The notes: generated from the sequence alone by a model not told the origin. A stretch of DNA of 64,000 nucleotides from Pontibacter arcticus (GCF_003284895.1 NZ_QMDV01000001.1:957080-1021079); one strand, 5' to 3'; shown: positions 1 to 9,179, counted from the stretch's first letter. Made by a program: numbers and translations.

Positions 1-64
1 TTATACTTTGTGGTATTATCTATTTATAATGTAAGCCAAGTATAAATCACAATCAGCCTAAAAC

Positions 65-97
65 AAAAAAGCCCGGAATCTCTTCCGGGCTTTTTTA
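65..97 (-). terminator. Intrinsic terminator of the gldK transcript
   Basis: An 11-bp stem (AAAAGCCCGGA pairing with TCCGGGCTTTT) around a 6-nt loop, with a T-run on either strand, directly follows the gldK stop codon. It implies that genes further downstream in the T9SS locus (expected gldL, outside the window) need their own promoter, or that read-through is controlled here. Confidence 0.85.
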
Positions 98-115
98 TAC
101 TTCAAAAAGTAATGT

Positions 116-1357
116 CTATTTGTTAGATCCGGCGTTGATCATAGCGCAACGGAAACCGATTGTAGCAGTAGAAGAATCCTGTGCCATGAAACGGCGTGTA
201 CCAGGAGATAACCAGTAAGCTACATCTTTCCAGGAGCCACCTTTAAATACGCGAACTTCGTCGTTAATTAAAGAGTGGTAACCTTCGCTTGAGTCGTAGT
301 TAGCAGAATCATCTAAGAAACCATCTCTACGGAAAGGGTTTAAGTCTTCCACATCTTCGTAAGAAAGCGGACGGTAAAGATCCTGTACCCATTCGTTTAC
401 GTTACCAGCCATGTTATACAAACCAAAGTCGTTTGGAGGGTAGCTGTAGATATAATCCGTGATCATGGCACCATCGTTTAATGAACCGGCAATACCGGCA
501 TAGTCACCACGGCCACGCTTGAAGTTAGCCATAAACTTACCCATTTCACGACCGTACGGGTTACGTACCTGGTGGCCATCCCAAGGGTAAAGTCTTCTGT
601 TGTTCTGGTTTTCGTCGTCAGAATATTGTGTACCGATCATTGCCTGAGCAGCATACTCCCATTCTGCTTCTGTTGGGAGACGATAGTTTGGTAATACGTA
701 ACCAGATTCGATCGTTGGCTTGCTTGCTTCAGCAGTAGGTTCGCTGCCACCTTTTCTGCGGCCAAATAAACCTCTTCTTCCACCGCCGTTTCCGTCTCCG
801 GCTTCTAAAGCAAGGTTTTCGTTTACCTTAGCTGTACGCCAAACGCAGAAATCGTTTGCCTGTAACCAGCTTACACCCACCACCGGGAAAAAGCGGAAAC
901 CAGGGTAACGCAGGTAATAAGAAATATATGGGTCGTTGAATGATAACTGGCGGGACCAAACAGTTGTATCCGGTAAAGCGGCTGTGTATACTTCCGGAAG
1001 AGAATCTTTCTTTAGGTAATGCAGGTACTCCAGCCAGGTAATATTCGATACTTCGGTTTCATCCATGTAGAAAGAAGCCACTGTAACGGTACGCTCAATA
1101 TTGTCACGGGTCATGGCAACATCTTCTTCCATAGAACCCAGCACTGTACGGCCACCTTCAATAAACACTAAACCCGGGCCTTGCGGAAACTCAGCGTAAT
1201 CATTTACCTGAAATGATCCTTCTTCTTCGTTGTAAGCTATGCCTGTAGCCGCACTTACATCGCCTGGGTTTGTGCTGGTTGGCTGGCCTCCCCTGTTACA
1301 GGAAGTCATCAGGAATCCGCCTACAACTGCAACCGATAAATACTTAATTAATCTCAT
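116..1357 (-). CDS. gldK: GldK-type T9SS lipoprotein (formylglycine-generating-enzyme-like fold)
   Basis: The product is a lipoprotein of the gliding/type IX secretion machinery. In the family, GldK/PorK forms a periplasmic ring on the outer membrane with GldN. The start is taken at the internal Met at 1357 (MRLIKYL), because it gives a compact signal peptide ending in a lipobox (FLMTSC) with lipidated Cys near residue 20. The rest looks like an FGE-sulfatase domain: GGRTVLGS near the start, a central RLPTEAEWEYAA motif, then GLYNMAGNVNEW and VFKGGSW near the end, finishing with GFRCA. A Gly/Arg-rich insert (GGGRRGLFGRRKGG) splits the domain. The upstream neighbour on the same strand is porP/sprF, the usual Cytophagales order. 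GldJ has the same fold; the PorP neighbour favours GldK. Confidence 0.82.
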   Translation of the reverse strand: MRLIKYLSVAVVGGFLMTSCNRGGQPTSTNPGDVSAATGIAYNEEEGSFQVNDYAEFPQGPGLVFIEGGRTVLGSMEEDVAMTRDNIERTVTVASFYMDETEVSNITWLEYLHYLKKDSLPEVYTAALPDTTVWSRQLSFNDPYISYYLRYPGFRFFPVVGVSWLQANDFCVWRTAKVNENLALEAGDGNGGGRRGLFGRRKGGSEPTAEASKPTIESGYVLPNYRLPTEAEWEYAAQAMIGTQYSDDENQNNRRLYPWDGHQVRNPYGREMGKFMANFKRGRGDYAGIAGSLNDGAMITDYIYSYPPNDFGLYNMAGNVNEWVQDLYRPLSYEDVEDLNPFRRDGFLDDSANYDSSEGYHSLINDEVRVFKGGSWKDVAYWLSPGTRRFMAQDSSTATIGFRCAMINAGSNK

Positions 1358-1421
1358 AAAAGTAGCACCCAATTTTGATAAGGTTCTTGTAACGTAATTT
1401 AATGTGCAATTATAACTAAAA

Positions 1422-2435
1422 TTAGAACGCCGGACAAAAAATGTTCCGTTTAATTTTGTGTCCTAAGTTGTTTTCGAAAAATTTTGTCAGAGACAGTTGT
1501 TCAAAAACCAGTGAAATTTCTGTTGCGCCACCCACCTGCTTGCTAAACCCCTTTAAACCAACGTCGTGGCTAAAACCGATCCTGAACTGAGAAAGTTGCA
1601 CACCGGCCATTAAAGCAAGCGTTTGGTCCTGGTTAGCATCGCCGGTAACCGGAACGCCTTTATATATTATGCCTAACGAAACAGGTGTGTAATTAGTGCT
1701 AAATCCTACATCAAATCTGTTAAAATTTTGTTGGTGGTGGTACGTAAGTGTTGGCGTAAAGCTAACTTCAAACAATTTGCCCCGCCGCTCATAGGCTTTC
1801 GCGTAAAATTTATACCCCGCAATAGCCGTATAATGGATAGAGAGCCTTGATTCTTGTTCAAATCCAGTGGATGGCATATTAAGATGCGCGGCGCTTAAAC
1901 CTGCCCAGAAACGGTTGGTATAAAGAAGTGTACCAACTTTAAAAGTAAGGTAATTGCTTGGTGTAAAGTTATTTACTTCGGCTGATGTGAGTGAGTGTTG
2001 CCCGTTGTCGGCCAGCTGATCTCCGAAAACCAGGTTATCATAATTTACGCGCAACGAGTTGATGCCCGCCTGTAAGCCTGCAGACATCGCCCATTTATCA
2101 GTAAGAGGAGTGCTATAACCATACATTACAGCGGCTTCGAGTTTTTGTAATCCTCCTATACCGGCCTTATCTTGCTGCACTATCGCCCCGATTGCACTTT
2201 TCTCACCTGGCAACCTGAAATCTGCACTAACCTGTTTGGTTACAAAGGCACCGTTAAGCGAAGGCCACTGGTTGCGGTAAGCGGTAGCCACACTCCAGTC
2301 GTGGTTCAAGCCGGTAAAAGCAGGGTTCAGGCTTAACCTGTTAGCGTATTGCTGCGTGAAATAAGTATCCTGGGCTGAAGCGTAGGTACAACCGAACAGG
2401 CAAAGTATAATCAGGTATATTTTTTTTATATTCAT
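1422..2435 (-). CDS. porP: Type IX secretion system membrane protein PorP/SprF family
   Basis: An outer-membrane beta-barrel of the PorP/SprF family, whose members work with the T9SS and surface delivery of adhesins. The start at 2435 (MNIKKIYLI) yields a clean signal peptide ending ...TYASAQ followed by the family N-terminus DTYFTQQYANRLSLNPAFTGL, split here as DTYFTQQY and NPAFTG. The remainder is alternating amphipathic strands with Gly/aromatic pairs (AAVMYGYS, KVGTLLYTNRFWAGLS, FRIGFSHDVGL). An in-frame extension to 2513 is possible but would hide the signal peptide. It lies 64 bp upstream of gldK on the same strand with no terminator between, so cotranscription is likely. Confidence 0.85.
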   Translation of the reverse strand: MNIKKIYLIILCLFGCTYASAQDTYFTQQYANRLSLNPAFTGLNHDWSVATAYRNQWPSLNGAFVTKQVSADFRLPGEKSAIGAIVQQDKAGIGGLQKLEAAVMYGYSTPLTDKWAMSAGLQAGINSLRVNYDNLVFGDQLADNGQHSLTSAEVNNFTPSNYLTFKVGTLLYTNRFWAGLSAAHLNMPSTGFEQESRLSIHYTAIAGYKFYAKAYERRGKLFEVSFTPTLTYHHQQNFNRFDVGFSTNYTPVSLGIIYKGVPVTGDANQDQTLALMAGVQLSQFRIGFSHDVGLKGFSKQVGGATEISLVFEQLSLTKFFENNLGHKIKRNIFCPAF

Positions 2436-2672
2436 GCCTGTAAGGAGGTAGTTAAGCGGTTGGTACGAGATAAATGGCACATTATTGGGTATGGCTACTG
2501 GCGTAGAAAACAAATATAGGTGTATCTTCTTGGTGTGCTATCAGTTTAACCTAAAGCAGGTCGTTATACAAACAGGGTATTAACTATACTTTGTTAACGC
2601 ATAGTTTGTACTTAAAAACACATAGTTTAGTTTCTATATTCAACAGAAAAGAATTTATAATTCACCCTTGAT

Positions 2673-5600
2673 ATGAAAAAAGTAGCTATAGGCTTTTTTA
2701 TTTTTCTGGCCCTGCTTTTTGCAGCAGCAGCCCTTGTACCCCTTCTTTTCAAAGATAAAATAAAACTGGCCCTCGATCAGCAGATCGCTAAAAGTATAAA
2801 TGCAAAAGTACTCTATAATACCGATGATGTGAGTGTGTCGCTTTTCAGGAACTTTCCCAACATCTCGCTTGGCGTAGATAACCTGATGATTATTGGTCAG
2901 GATTCTTTCCAGACGGATACGCTTGCTCAAATCCCGGCCTTTGATCTGGGCCTCGACCTGATGAGTGTGATCCGGGGCGATCAGCTTAAAATAAACTCGG
3001 TTACATTAGATGAGCCGGTGCTAAGGTTAGTAGTTCTGAAAAGTGGCAAGGCAAACTGGGATATTTTTATTCCGGACTCTGTCGCCGCACCAACCGATAC
3101 CACCGCTTCTGATTTTAGCATGGCGATAAAAGAATGGAACGTTACCAATGCCACTTTATACTATGATGACCTGAGCATTCCGTTTGGTTTGGCTGGTTAT
3201 AATGTAAACCACAGCGGCAGCGGCGATTTCGAGAAAGATGTGTTCGATATGGTATCGCAGACTACTGCCGACCGCTTTACCATGACCTATGATGGTATAA
3301 ACTACATCGAAAATGCGAAACTGAATGCAGGCGTAACGCTGGCCATGGATCTGGCAAAATCACTTTATACTTTTAAAGACAATAACATCAGGGTAAACGA
3401 TTTTCCGTTTCAGTTTGCCGGAAGTATACTGATGCCCGCCGATGACATTGACCTCGACCTCACATTTAACGCCACCGAAACCGAATTCAAGAATGTGCTG
3501 TCGGTAGTGCCGGGCATGTTTACAGAGCAGTTCAACGATATCAAAACAGAAGGCAAACTGAGCTTTGACGGCTATGTAAAAGGCCGCTTCAATGAAACAT
3601 CCATGCCTGGCTTCGGAACAAACCTGAAAGTAACCGAAGGCATGTTTAAATATCCGGACCTGCCACAGGCTGCCCGCAACATTAACGTGGATATGAGCAT
3701 CGATAACAAAGATGGTATCGTTAACAACACCAACATAGATGTGCGCAAGTTTCACCTGGACTTGGGCAAGAACCCGGTAGATGCAAAAATGCTGGTGCAA
3801 GGCCTCGACCCAATGAAGCTGGATGGTAACGTGAAAGCAAGTATAGATTTAACCGAAATCACAAAAGTTTTTCCGGTAGATGGTATGACGCTGCGTGGCC
3901 TGCTGAAAGTAGATGCTGACGCCAAAGGTGTGTATAGCAAAACAAGTATGCCGGTTGTAGATGCCGACATGCGCCTGACAAACGGGTATGTAAAGTCAAA
4001 GGATTTTCCGGCGCCTATCCAGAACCTGAATGTGATAGCAAACATCCTGAATAAAACCGGCAACACCGATGATACACGCATCAACATCGAAAACTTTAAC
4101 ATGAACCTGGATGGAGAACCCCTTTCCGGCCGTGCTTTGGTGCAAGGTATAGATAAGCCTGCGTTCGATGTAACCATTAAAGGTATACTTGACCTGACAA
4201 AACTGACCAAGATTTTCCCGCAGGAAGGCATGACAGTGGCTGGCCGCATTAACGCCAATGTTTCAGCGAAAGGCAAAATGGTCGATATCGAAGCTGAAAA
4301 GTACGATAACATTGTTGCCAGCGGTACGATGGGCATCAGCAACCTGAACTTTGTGAGCACCGATTTGCCGCAAGGCATGAAGATTACCAACGCCAACGCC
4401 ACCTTTAATAACGAGCGCATCCAGTTGCAGAACATGAACGGCTATCTGGGCAAAAGCGACTTTAAAGCAGATGGCTACATTGCAAATTACATGGGCTACG
4501 CGTTTTCAGAAAATCAGTCTTTAAAAGGGAACATTAACCTGAGCACCAACAGCTTTAATGTGAACGAATGGATGGTAGATGAAAATACCGGCCAGACGGT
4601 GCCGGCTACAGCTTCGGTGGCAGAACAGGCACAAGGCGTAGTAGAAGTACCAGCTAACCTGGACATTACCCTGAACGTGAACGCCAGGCAGGTAAAGTAT
4701 GATAACCTGAACCTGAACAATGTAAATGGTAGTGTGAAACTGAAAGACCAGATTGCACGCCTGGATGGTGTAAAGTTTAATACGCTGGGTGGCAGTTTTG
4801 TAACCAACGGCAGCTACAATACACAAAATATACAGCAGCCTTTATTTGATTTCGATCTGGATATAAAGAACCTGAAGTTTAAAGAGGCTTTCGATGCATT
4901 TAATACCATAAAAGTAATAGCTCCGATTGCCGGCTTGCTCGAAGGCACTTTCTCTACTAAGTTTGATTTTGCCGGTGAGATTGGCCAGGATATGCTGCCC
5001 GTGTTCAAGACCCTGACGGGCAACGGAATTATTGATGTGGTGCGTGCCGCCGTACGGGATGTAAAAGTGGTAGAAAGAATCAGTGCGCTGACTCGTTTTG
5101 ATGAGCTCCGTAACTTTGTAGTAGAAAACCGACGCCTGGATGCGCAGATCGTAAATGGCAGTCTGGTGATCAAACCATTCGATCTGAAAGTTGGCGACAT
5201 CGAAATGAAAGTGGGTGGTAGCAATAATATTAACGGCCAGATAGATTATGTAACCGCCCTGAACGTGCCGACCGGCAAAGTAGGCCAGGAACTGAACTCA
5301 CGCCTGGCTGGCTTTATGGGCGGTCAGTTAAAAACAGCTGAGCGCGTTACGCTTAACCTGAACATTGGCGGTACGCTGAGCGAACCGAAAGTGGCTCTGG
5401 CAGGCGGCACTGTTAAAGAACAGGCAAAAGACCTGGTAAAAACTGCCGTAGATAATAAACTGAACGAAGCCAAAGCTAACCTGAACCAACGCAAACAACT
5501 GGCCGAAGATAGTATCCGGAACGAACTGAACAGACGCAAACTGGAAGCAGAGCAGAAAGCTCGCGCCGAAATTGAAAAGAAACGCCTGGAAGCAGAGCAG

Positions 5601-5696
5601 CAGATCAAGAAAAAAGCAACCGATAAAGTAGGTGGTTTCCTGAAAGGGCTCCAGAAGCCAGCCGCAAAACCAGACACAGCCACAACCGGGAATTAA
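2673..5696 (+). CDS. AsmA-family protein
   Basis: A 1007-residue AsmA-like protein. The family (AsmA, TamB, YhdP relatives) forms long hydrophobic-groove proteins linking inner and outer membrane and is implicated in phospholipid transport. A single N-terminal membrane anchor (about residues 4-27, FFIFLALLFAAAALVPLLF) precedes a long run of beta-rich repeats in which phrases such as 'G.L..D..VKG', 'DGMTLRGLL' and 'QGMKITNANATFNNERI' recur. The AsmA C-terminal region lies about residues 750-900. The last ~90 residues form a charged coiled coil (NRRKLEAEQKARAEIEKKR), unusual for the minimal family. The gene stands alone, ahead of a bidirectional terminator. Several long open frames on its opposite strand are shadows. 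Confidence 0.85.
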   Translation: MKKVAIGFFIFLALLFAAAALVPLLFKDKIKLALDQQIAKSINAKVLYNTDDVSVSLFRNFPNISLGVDNLMIIGQDSFQTDTLAQIPAFDLGLDLMSVIRGDQLKINSVTLDEPVLRLVVLKSGKANWDIFIPDSVAAPTDTTASDFSMAIKEWNVTNATLYYDDLSIPFGLAGYNVNHSGSGDFEKDVFDMVSQTTADRFTMTYDGINYIENAKLNAGVTLAMDLAKSLYTFKDNNIRVNDFPFQFAGSILMPADDIDLDLTFNATETEFKNVLSVVPGMFTEQFNDIKTEGKLSFDGYVKGRFNETSMPGFGTNLKVTEGMFKYPDLPQAARNINVDMSIDNKDGIVNNTNIDVRKFHLDLGKNPVDAKMLVQGLDPMKLDGNVKASIDLTEITKVFPVDGMTLRGLLKVDADAKGVYSKTSMPVVDADMRLTNGYVKSKDFPAPIQNLNVIANILNKTGNTDDTRINIENFNMNLDGEPLSGRALVQGIDKPAFDVTIKGILDLTKLTKIFPQEGMTVAGRINANVSAKGKMVDIEAEKYDNIVASGTMGISNLNFVSTDLPQGMKITNANATFNNERIQLQNMNGYLGKSDFKADGYIANYMGYAFSENQSLKGNINLSTNSFNVNEWMVDENTGQTVPATASVAEQAQGVVEVPANLDITLNVNARQVKYDNLNLNNVNGSVKLKDQIARLDGVKFNTLGGSFVTNGSYNTQNIQQPLFDFDLDIKNLKFKEAFDAFNTIKVIAPIAGLLEGTFSTKFDFAGEIGQDMLPVFKTLTGNGIIDVVRAAVRDVKVVERISALTRFDELRNFVVENRRLDAQIVNGSLVIKPFDLKVGDIEMKVGGSNNINGQIDYVTALNVPTGKVGQELNSRLAGFMGGQLKTAERVTLNLNIGGTLSEPKVALAGGTVKEQAKDLVKTAVDNKLNEAKANLNQRKQLAEDSIRNELNRRKLEAEQKARAEIEKKRLEAEQQIKKKATDKVGGFLKGLQKPAAKPDTATTGN

Positions 5697-5699
5697 AAT

Positions 5700-5883
5700 T
5701 CTTGACTAAGGACTATTTGACAAAGGATAAAAGAACTCCAGAACGAAGTATAAAGACAAGTCTTAGACTCATATTATATAAAGTACAGTTGCAGTAATAA
5801 CAGCGATTAAAAAAGGGAGACTCAGCTGAGTCTCCCTTTTTTTCATTTATCAATAAGTCCTTTGTCTAAAAGTCTTATGTCAA
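5700..5883. repeat. Imperfect inverted repeat flanking the asmA/dinB terminator
   Basis: The segment 5700-5727 (GACTAAGGACTATTTGACAAAGGA) is an imperfect reverse complement of 5857-5883 (TCCTTTGTCTAAAAGTCTTATGTCAA). The perfect terminator hairpin sits between the two arms. Similar 'gactaa/gtctta' wording is common in intergenic DNA of this phylum, so this is probably a small dispersed repeat rather than a gene-specific site. Confidence 0.5.
5811..5843. terminator. Bidirectional terminator between asmA-like gene and dinB
   Basis: A perfect 22-bp palindrome (GGGAGACTCAG then CTGAGTCTCCC) is flanked by an A-run on the left and a T-run on the right. It can end the plus-strand asmA transcript and the minus-strand dinB transcript. 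Confidence 0.9.
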
Positions 5884-5885
5884 AC

Positions 5886-6362
5886 TTAAAACACCTGGCC
5901 CATCAGTTCACGCACATAGGTTACATAATCCGTGTTTGGCGGCGTATGGCCGTTATTGCGCAGGTCGGTTGCCGTTTGCGCACGGTGGTATGTAGCATGG
6001 TTAAAAGCGTGCGTCAGGATATCGAGTACGCGGGTGCTGTACTGCTGGCCAAGGCTGTTTGTGTAATCTATCAAACGGTTAAACTCAGTCTCATCGGCGT
6101 TGGCTACCAATTCTGCAATCTTGTAAGAAGCAGACTGGTGCAAGGCTTTCAGTTCTTCCAGGTTATGCTCCTGCCATACTTTAACCGGGCTTTGCGTGCC
6201 AGTGATACGGGCAATCCAGATGGCTTGTGCGTTAAGTGCATGGCTGAAAAGGCGCGCTGCATTATTCGGTACACTCGGCAAGCTGCTGAAAACATCCAGC
6301 ATGGTTTGGTTTGCCCAAATATTATATTCTGATAAGTTCTTTAGTACGTCGTTTCCGGTCAT
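5886..6362 (-). CDS. DinB/DfsB-family four-helix protein
   Basis: A 158-residue protein of the DinB/YfiT-like superfamily, small four-helix bundles with a metal site formed by three histidines. Members include thiol-dependent transferases and damage-inducible proteins of unknown substrate. Visible landmarks are the N-terminal YNIWAN helix, HALNAQAIWIARI in the middle, and HAFNHATYHRAQ near residue 125, which supplies the typical HxxxH metal ligands. The ending VTYVRELM is also typical. It is the last minus-strand gene before the shared palindromic terminator and is separated from dgkA by about 130 bp. Substrate cannot be inferred. Confidence 0.85.
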   Translation of the reverse strand: MTGNDVLKNLSEYNIWANQTMLDVFSSLPSVPNNAARLFSHALNAQAIWIARITGTQSPVKVWQEHNLEELKALHQSASYKIAELVANADETEFNRLIDYTNSLGQQYSTRVLDILTHAFNHATYHRAQTATDLRNNGHTPPNTDYVTYVRELMGQVF

Positions 6363-6491
6363 GATGGTATGCTAAGCTGATTAATCGTTACGCTCTGTTA
6401 AAGTATACTTCCCGGGCCATTCGTTTTGTAAACCCGGGAATCGCCGCAAAGGTAAGTATAATTTGTATTTCCGGAACGGGTTACGGTATAC

Positions 6492-6872
6492 TTATAAGTA
6501 TGAATCAAGAAACTGCAGCACATAAGGTACAAAAACAACCGCCCCGACAAGGGCAGCCGTGAAAGCCGCAACCAGTACAGCACCAGCTGCCAGGTCTTTT
6601 GTTTTGCCGGCCAGTTCGTTCCATTCCGGCGAAACCAGGTTTGTCAGCGTCTCGATGGCGGTATTGATGATCTCTGATACGATAACCAGGCCCATACTTA
6701 AAATCAGCAGGCACCACTCCCATCGTGTAATATCAAATAAAAAACCAGCTACCGTTACACCCAATGCCGCTAAAAAATGCAGCCGCATGTGTGGCTCCGA
6801 CCGGATGGCAGCAGCTATACCCCGGAAAGCAAACCGGAAACTGTTGTAGCGTTTCTTAAAGTATGATTCCAA
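6492..6872 (-). CDS. dgkA: Diacylglycerol/undecaprenol kinase family protein
   Basis: A 126-residue integral membrane lipid kinase of the DgkA family, which phosphorylates diacylglycerol or undecaprenol at the inner membrane. The order is as expected: an amphipathic N-terminal helix (FRFAFRGIAAAIRSE), then three membrane helices (about 30-48, 54-72 and 98-120). The catalytic/ATP-binding signature is complete: E near residue 67 followed by NTAIE, and KDLAAGAVL before the last helix. In Gram-positives this short form is an undecaprenol kinase; which lipid is used here is not visible. It lies 30 bp downstream of msrA on the same strand, so it may be the tail of that operon. Confidence 0.9.
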   Translation of the reverse strand: MESYFKKRYNSFRFAFRGIAAAIRSEPHMRLHFLAALGVTVAGFLFDITRWEWCLLILSMGLVIVSEIINTAIETLTNLVSPEWNELAGKTKDLAAGAVLVAAFTAALVGAVVFVPYVLQFLDSYL

Positions 6873-6902
6873 AGGGAAGTATAAGTAAGTTGATTTATAC
6901 TT

Positions 6903-7445
6903 TTAGTTGCTGAATTCCGGCTTCAGTTTATCCTGAAACACTTTCCGGAACTTCTCTACTTTTGGCCGCACCACAAATGCACAATATGCCTGGCTGCCGT
7001 TATTTAAGAAATAATTATGATGGTCCTGCTCTGCGGTAGTATAATTGCTGAGTGGTTCTATCAACGTTACAATCGGGTCGTCGAAAGCACCGGAGGTATC
7101 TAATGCCAGTTTATACTTTTCGGCCAGCTGCTTTTGTTCATCGTTATGATAAAAAACGACAGAGCGATACTGCGGACCAACATCGTTGCCCTGTCGGTTT
7201 AACGTAGTTGGGTCGTGGGTTTCCCAGAATACGCGTAATAGTTCTTCATAAGTAATCTGTTGCGGGTCGTAGGTTATTTGCAGTACTTCGGCGTGGCCGG
7301 TTGTGCCGCTGCAAACCTGTTTATAAGTGGGGTTATCTACGTGGCCGCCAGCATAGCCCGGCTCTACTTTATCCACACCTTTTAGTTGTTGAAAAACGGC
7401 TTCTGTACACCAGAAGCACCCGTTTCCAAATGTTGCTATTTCCAT
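6903..7445 (-). CDS. msrA: Peptide-methionine (S)-S-oxide reductase MsrA
   Basis: The enzyme reduces the S-epimer of methionine sulfoxide in proteins. The 180-residue protein starts almost directly with the catalytic motif GCFWCTE (Cys10), then PGYAGGHVDNPTYKQVCSG and the HAEVLQI segment, followed by FWETHDPT and the YHNDEQ region. There is no signal peptide, so it is cytoplasmic. It is the third gene of a minus-strand run msrB-msrB-msrA with gaps of 18 and 9 bp, so the two stereospecific repair activities are co-produced. Confidence 0.97.
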   Translation of the reverse strand: MEIATFGNGCFWCTEAVFQQLKGVDKVEPGYAGGHVDNPTYKQVCSGTTGHAEVLQITYDPQQITYEELLRVFWETHDPTTLNRQGNDVGPQYRSVVFYHNDEQKQLAEKYKLALDTSGAFDDPIVTLIEPLSNYTTAEQDHHNYFLNNGSQAYCAFVVRPKVEKFRKVFQDKLKPEFSN

Positions 7446-7454
7446 TCTATCTTA

Positions 7455-7772
7455 TTACAACGTAATGTTTTGATTAAACTCTAGCGCATCTGCATTAATG
7501 CAATAACGCAGGTTAGTAGGTGTACGGGCATCCTCAAATAAATGCCCTAAATGTTGGTTGCAACGGCTGCACAAAAGTTGGATGCGGTGCCGGCCGTAAG
7601 TAGCCAGTGGGTGCTGTTTTACATGATCCTTTACATGTTGCCAGAAACTCGGGAAACCCGAACCAACACTGAATTTATACTTTGCCGCAAATAAAACCTG
7701 GCTGCAGTTGGCGCAAGTATAAACACCCGGCAAATCCTGCGGCAACGGTTTTATTTTTTGATTACGCGGCAT
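7455..7772 (-). CDS. msrB: Peptide-methionine (R)-S-oxide reductase, short MsrB paralogue
   Basis: A 105-residue MsrB-like protein. Two zinc-binding CxxC pairs are present (CANC near residue 20; CSRC near residue 68) and the catalytic region reads LRYCINADAL with the redox Cys near residue 91. The substrate-pocket motif is SGFPSFW, where the classical form is GWPSF. It is shorter and more divergent than the second MsrB just upstream. It lies 9 bp before msrA and 18 bp after the other msrB. Family and zinc sites are seen; a distinct substrate or redox partner is only possible. Confidence 0.9.
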   Translation of the reverse strand: MPRNQKIKPLPQDLPGVYTCANCSQVLFAAKYKFSVGSGFPSFWQHVKDHVKQHPLATYGRHRIQLLCSRCNQHLGHLFEDARTPTNLRYCINADALEFNQNITL

Positions 7773-7790
7773 AAAGTATAAAAGCGGCTC

Positions 7791-8186
7791 TTATTTACCC
7801 AGCTCGTCTGCCGCTACAAAGTTCATCGAAAGCGAGTTTACACAATGGCGCAGGTTTTTTGGCGTCAGGTATTCGCCTTTAAAAACGTGGCCCAGGTGCG
7901 CCTTGCAGTTATTACATACAATTTCGGTGCGGCGGCCATCGGCATCCGGCACCTGTTCTACCGCGCCGGTAATCTCATCATCAAAACTTGGCCAGCCGCA
8001 GTTCGACTCAAACTTGTATTCCGAAGTATAAAGTGGCGCGTTGCAGCGTTTGCAGACGTAAACACCCTCGGCTTTGTAGTTGTTATACTTGCCAGTGCCC
8101 GGGTATTCGGTGCCTTTGTTTTCGATGATGCGGGACTCTTCTAGGGTAAGGGTATTATATTCGGAAGGATCTTTCGCTATTTTCAT
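7791..8186 (-). CDS. msrB: Peptide-methionine (R)-S-oxide reductase MsrB
   Basis: A 131-residue MsrB reducing the R-epimer of methionine sulfoxide. The protein shows the zinc pairs CKRC and CNNC, the pocket motif [10 protein letters not shown], the GHVFKGE segment and the catalytic [12 protein letters not shown] near the C-terminus. It has no signal peptide. It is the first gene of the msrB-msrB-msrA run, so the promoter of the run should lie in the ~70 bp between it and the SDR gene, or further up if the SDR is part of the transcript. Confidence 0.95.
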   Translation of the reverse strand: MKIAKDPSEYNTLTLEESRIIENKGTEYPGTGKYNNYKAEGVYVCKRCNAPLYTSEYKFESNCGWPSFDDEITGAVEQVPDADGRRTEIVCNNCKAHLGHVFKGEYLTPKNLRHCVNSLSMNFVAADELGK

Positions 8187-8255
8187 AAAGTATAAGCTGT
8201 TTAAATTATGCTGTAAATCTACTTACTTGTAGTAACAAATAATACCGGCAAAGTG

Positions 8256-9032
8256 TTACGCGCCCTGCCCTACATGCTGCGATAATCCGCCATCCATAAA
8301 ATAACTCGAGCCTGTTACATAATCCGAATCGGAGGAGGCCAGGAAAACAGCTACTTTGGCAATTTCTTCGGGCTTACCGGCGCGTTTCATCGGAATGTTT
8401 TTTTCGCTTTTCTGGCGGGCTTCTTTATCATCTACCGCTTCCTGGTTCATCGGCGTCAGGATCATGCCGGGGGCAATGTTGTTTACATTGATGCCATCTT
8501 CTGCCAGTTCGAGCGCCATGGTGCGGGCCAGGTTTCGTACGCCAGCCTTAGAAGCGCAATAGTCCGCAGTGCCGGCAGAAACGATCTCTTCGTGCACAGA
8601 AGATACATTAATGATCTTGCCTTTGCCGCCTTTTTGCTTGCGGTGCCTGATAAAAGTACGGGAGCAGAAGAAAGTGCCATATAAGTTGGTGCGGATGGTT
8701 TTATCGAAAACTTCGGTGCTCATATCGGCCACATGTATGCCAGAACCATTTACAGCGGCGTTGTTTACAAGTATATCCAGGGTGCCGAACTTCTCGAATG
8801 CCTGCTCAAATAACTGCGCTACATTTTGTTCATCGCTTATATCCACCTGCAGCACAATGCCTTTCCTGTTCAGCTTTTCAACTTCTTTTAGCGTTTCTTC
8901 GGCGCCTTCTTTATCAGAATGGTAGCAAATAACCACATCGGCCCCTTCTTTTGCAAACTCAATTGCGGTTGCCTGCCCAATTCCTGAATCGGAGCCTGTT
9001 ATTAGGGCCACTTTTCCTTTTAGTTTTTCCAT
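8256..9032 (-). CDS. SDR-family oxidoreductase (glucose 1-dehydrogenase-like)
   Basis: A classical short-chain dehydrogenase/reductase of 258 residues. The NAD(P)-binding Rossmann motif TGSDSGIG is at about residues 13-20, NNAA near 90, the catalytic Ser in INVSSVHE and the YxxxK pair in YCASKAG near 160. The PGMILTPMN loop and the C-terminal YVTGSSYFMDGG are typical. An alcohol or sugar dehydrogenase role is likely but the substrate is not readable. It lies upstream of the msr operon on the same strand, 69 bp away. Confidence 0.9.
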   Translation of the reverse strand: MEKLKGKVALITGSDSGIGQATAIEFAKEGADVVICYHSDKEGAEETLKEVEKLNRKGIVLQVDISDEQNVAQLFEQAFEKFGTLDILVNNAAVNGSGIHVADMSTEVFDKTIRTNLYGTFFCSRTFIRHRKQKGGKGKIINVSSVHEEIVSAGTADYCASKAGVRNLARTMALELAEDGINVNNIAPGMILTPMNQEAVDDKEARQKSEKNIPMKRAGKPEEIAKVAVFLASSDSDYVTGSSYFMDGGLSQHVGQGA

Positions 9033-9179
9033 AGCTGTTGTTTGGGTGTTTTAGTAGTAAAGCTTTTCTGATGAACAGAGAAGCCTGCCTAAACATACTG
9101 CCATGTAGTGGGAATGGTTATTAGGAGCAGCTTCGGAAGCCGGTTACAGAAGTATAAGAAGTTTGTATGGAGGTGGGCG

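Noticed and set aside
116-1357. Formylglycine-generating sulfatase-modifying enzyme
   Set aside because: The fold matches, but the lipobox, the PorP neighbour and the absence of a sulfatase gene point to GldK-type structural use.
4521-5683. Long open frames antisense to the asmA-like gene
   Set aside because: They mirror strong codon bias on the plus strand, have no start context and low-complexity hydrophobic or Ser-rich products. The plus-strand protein is clearly the gene.
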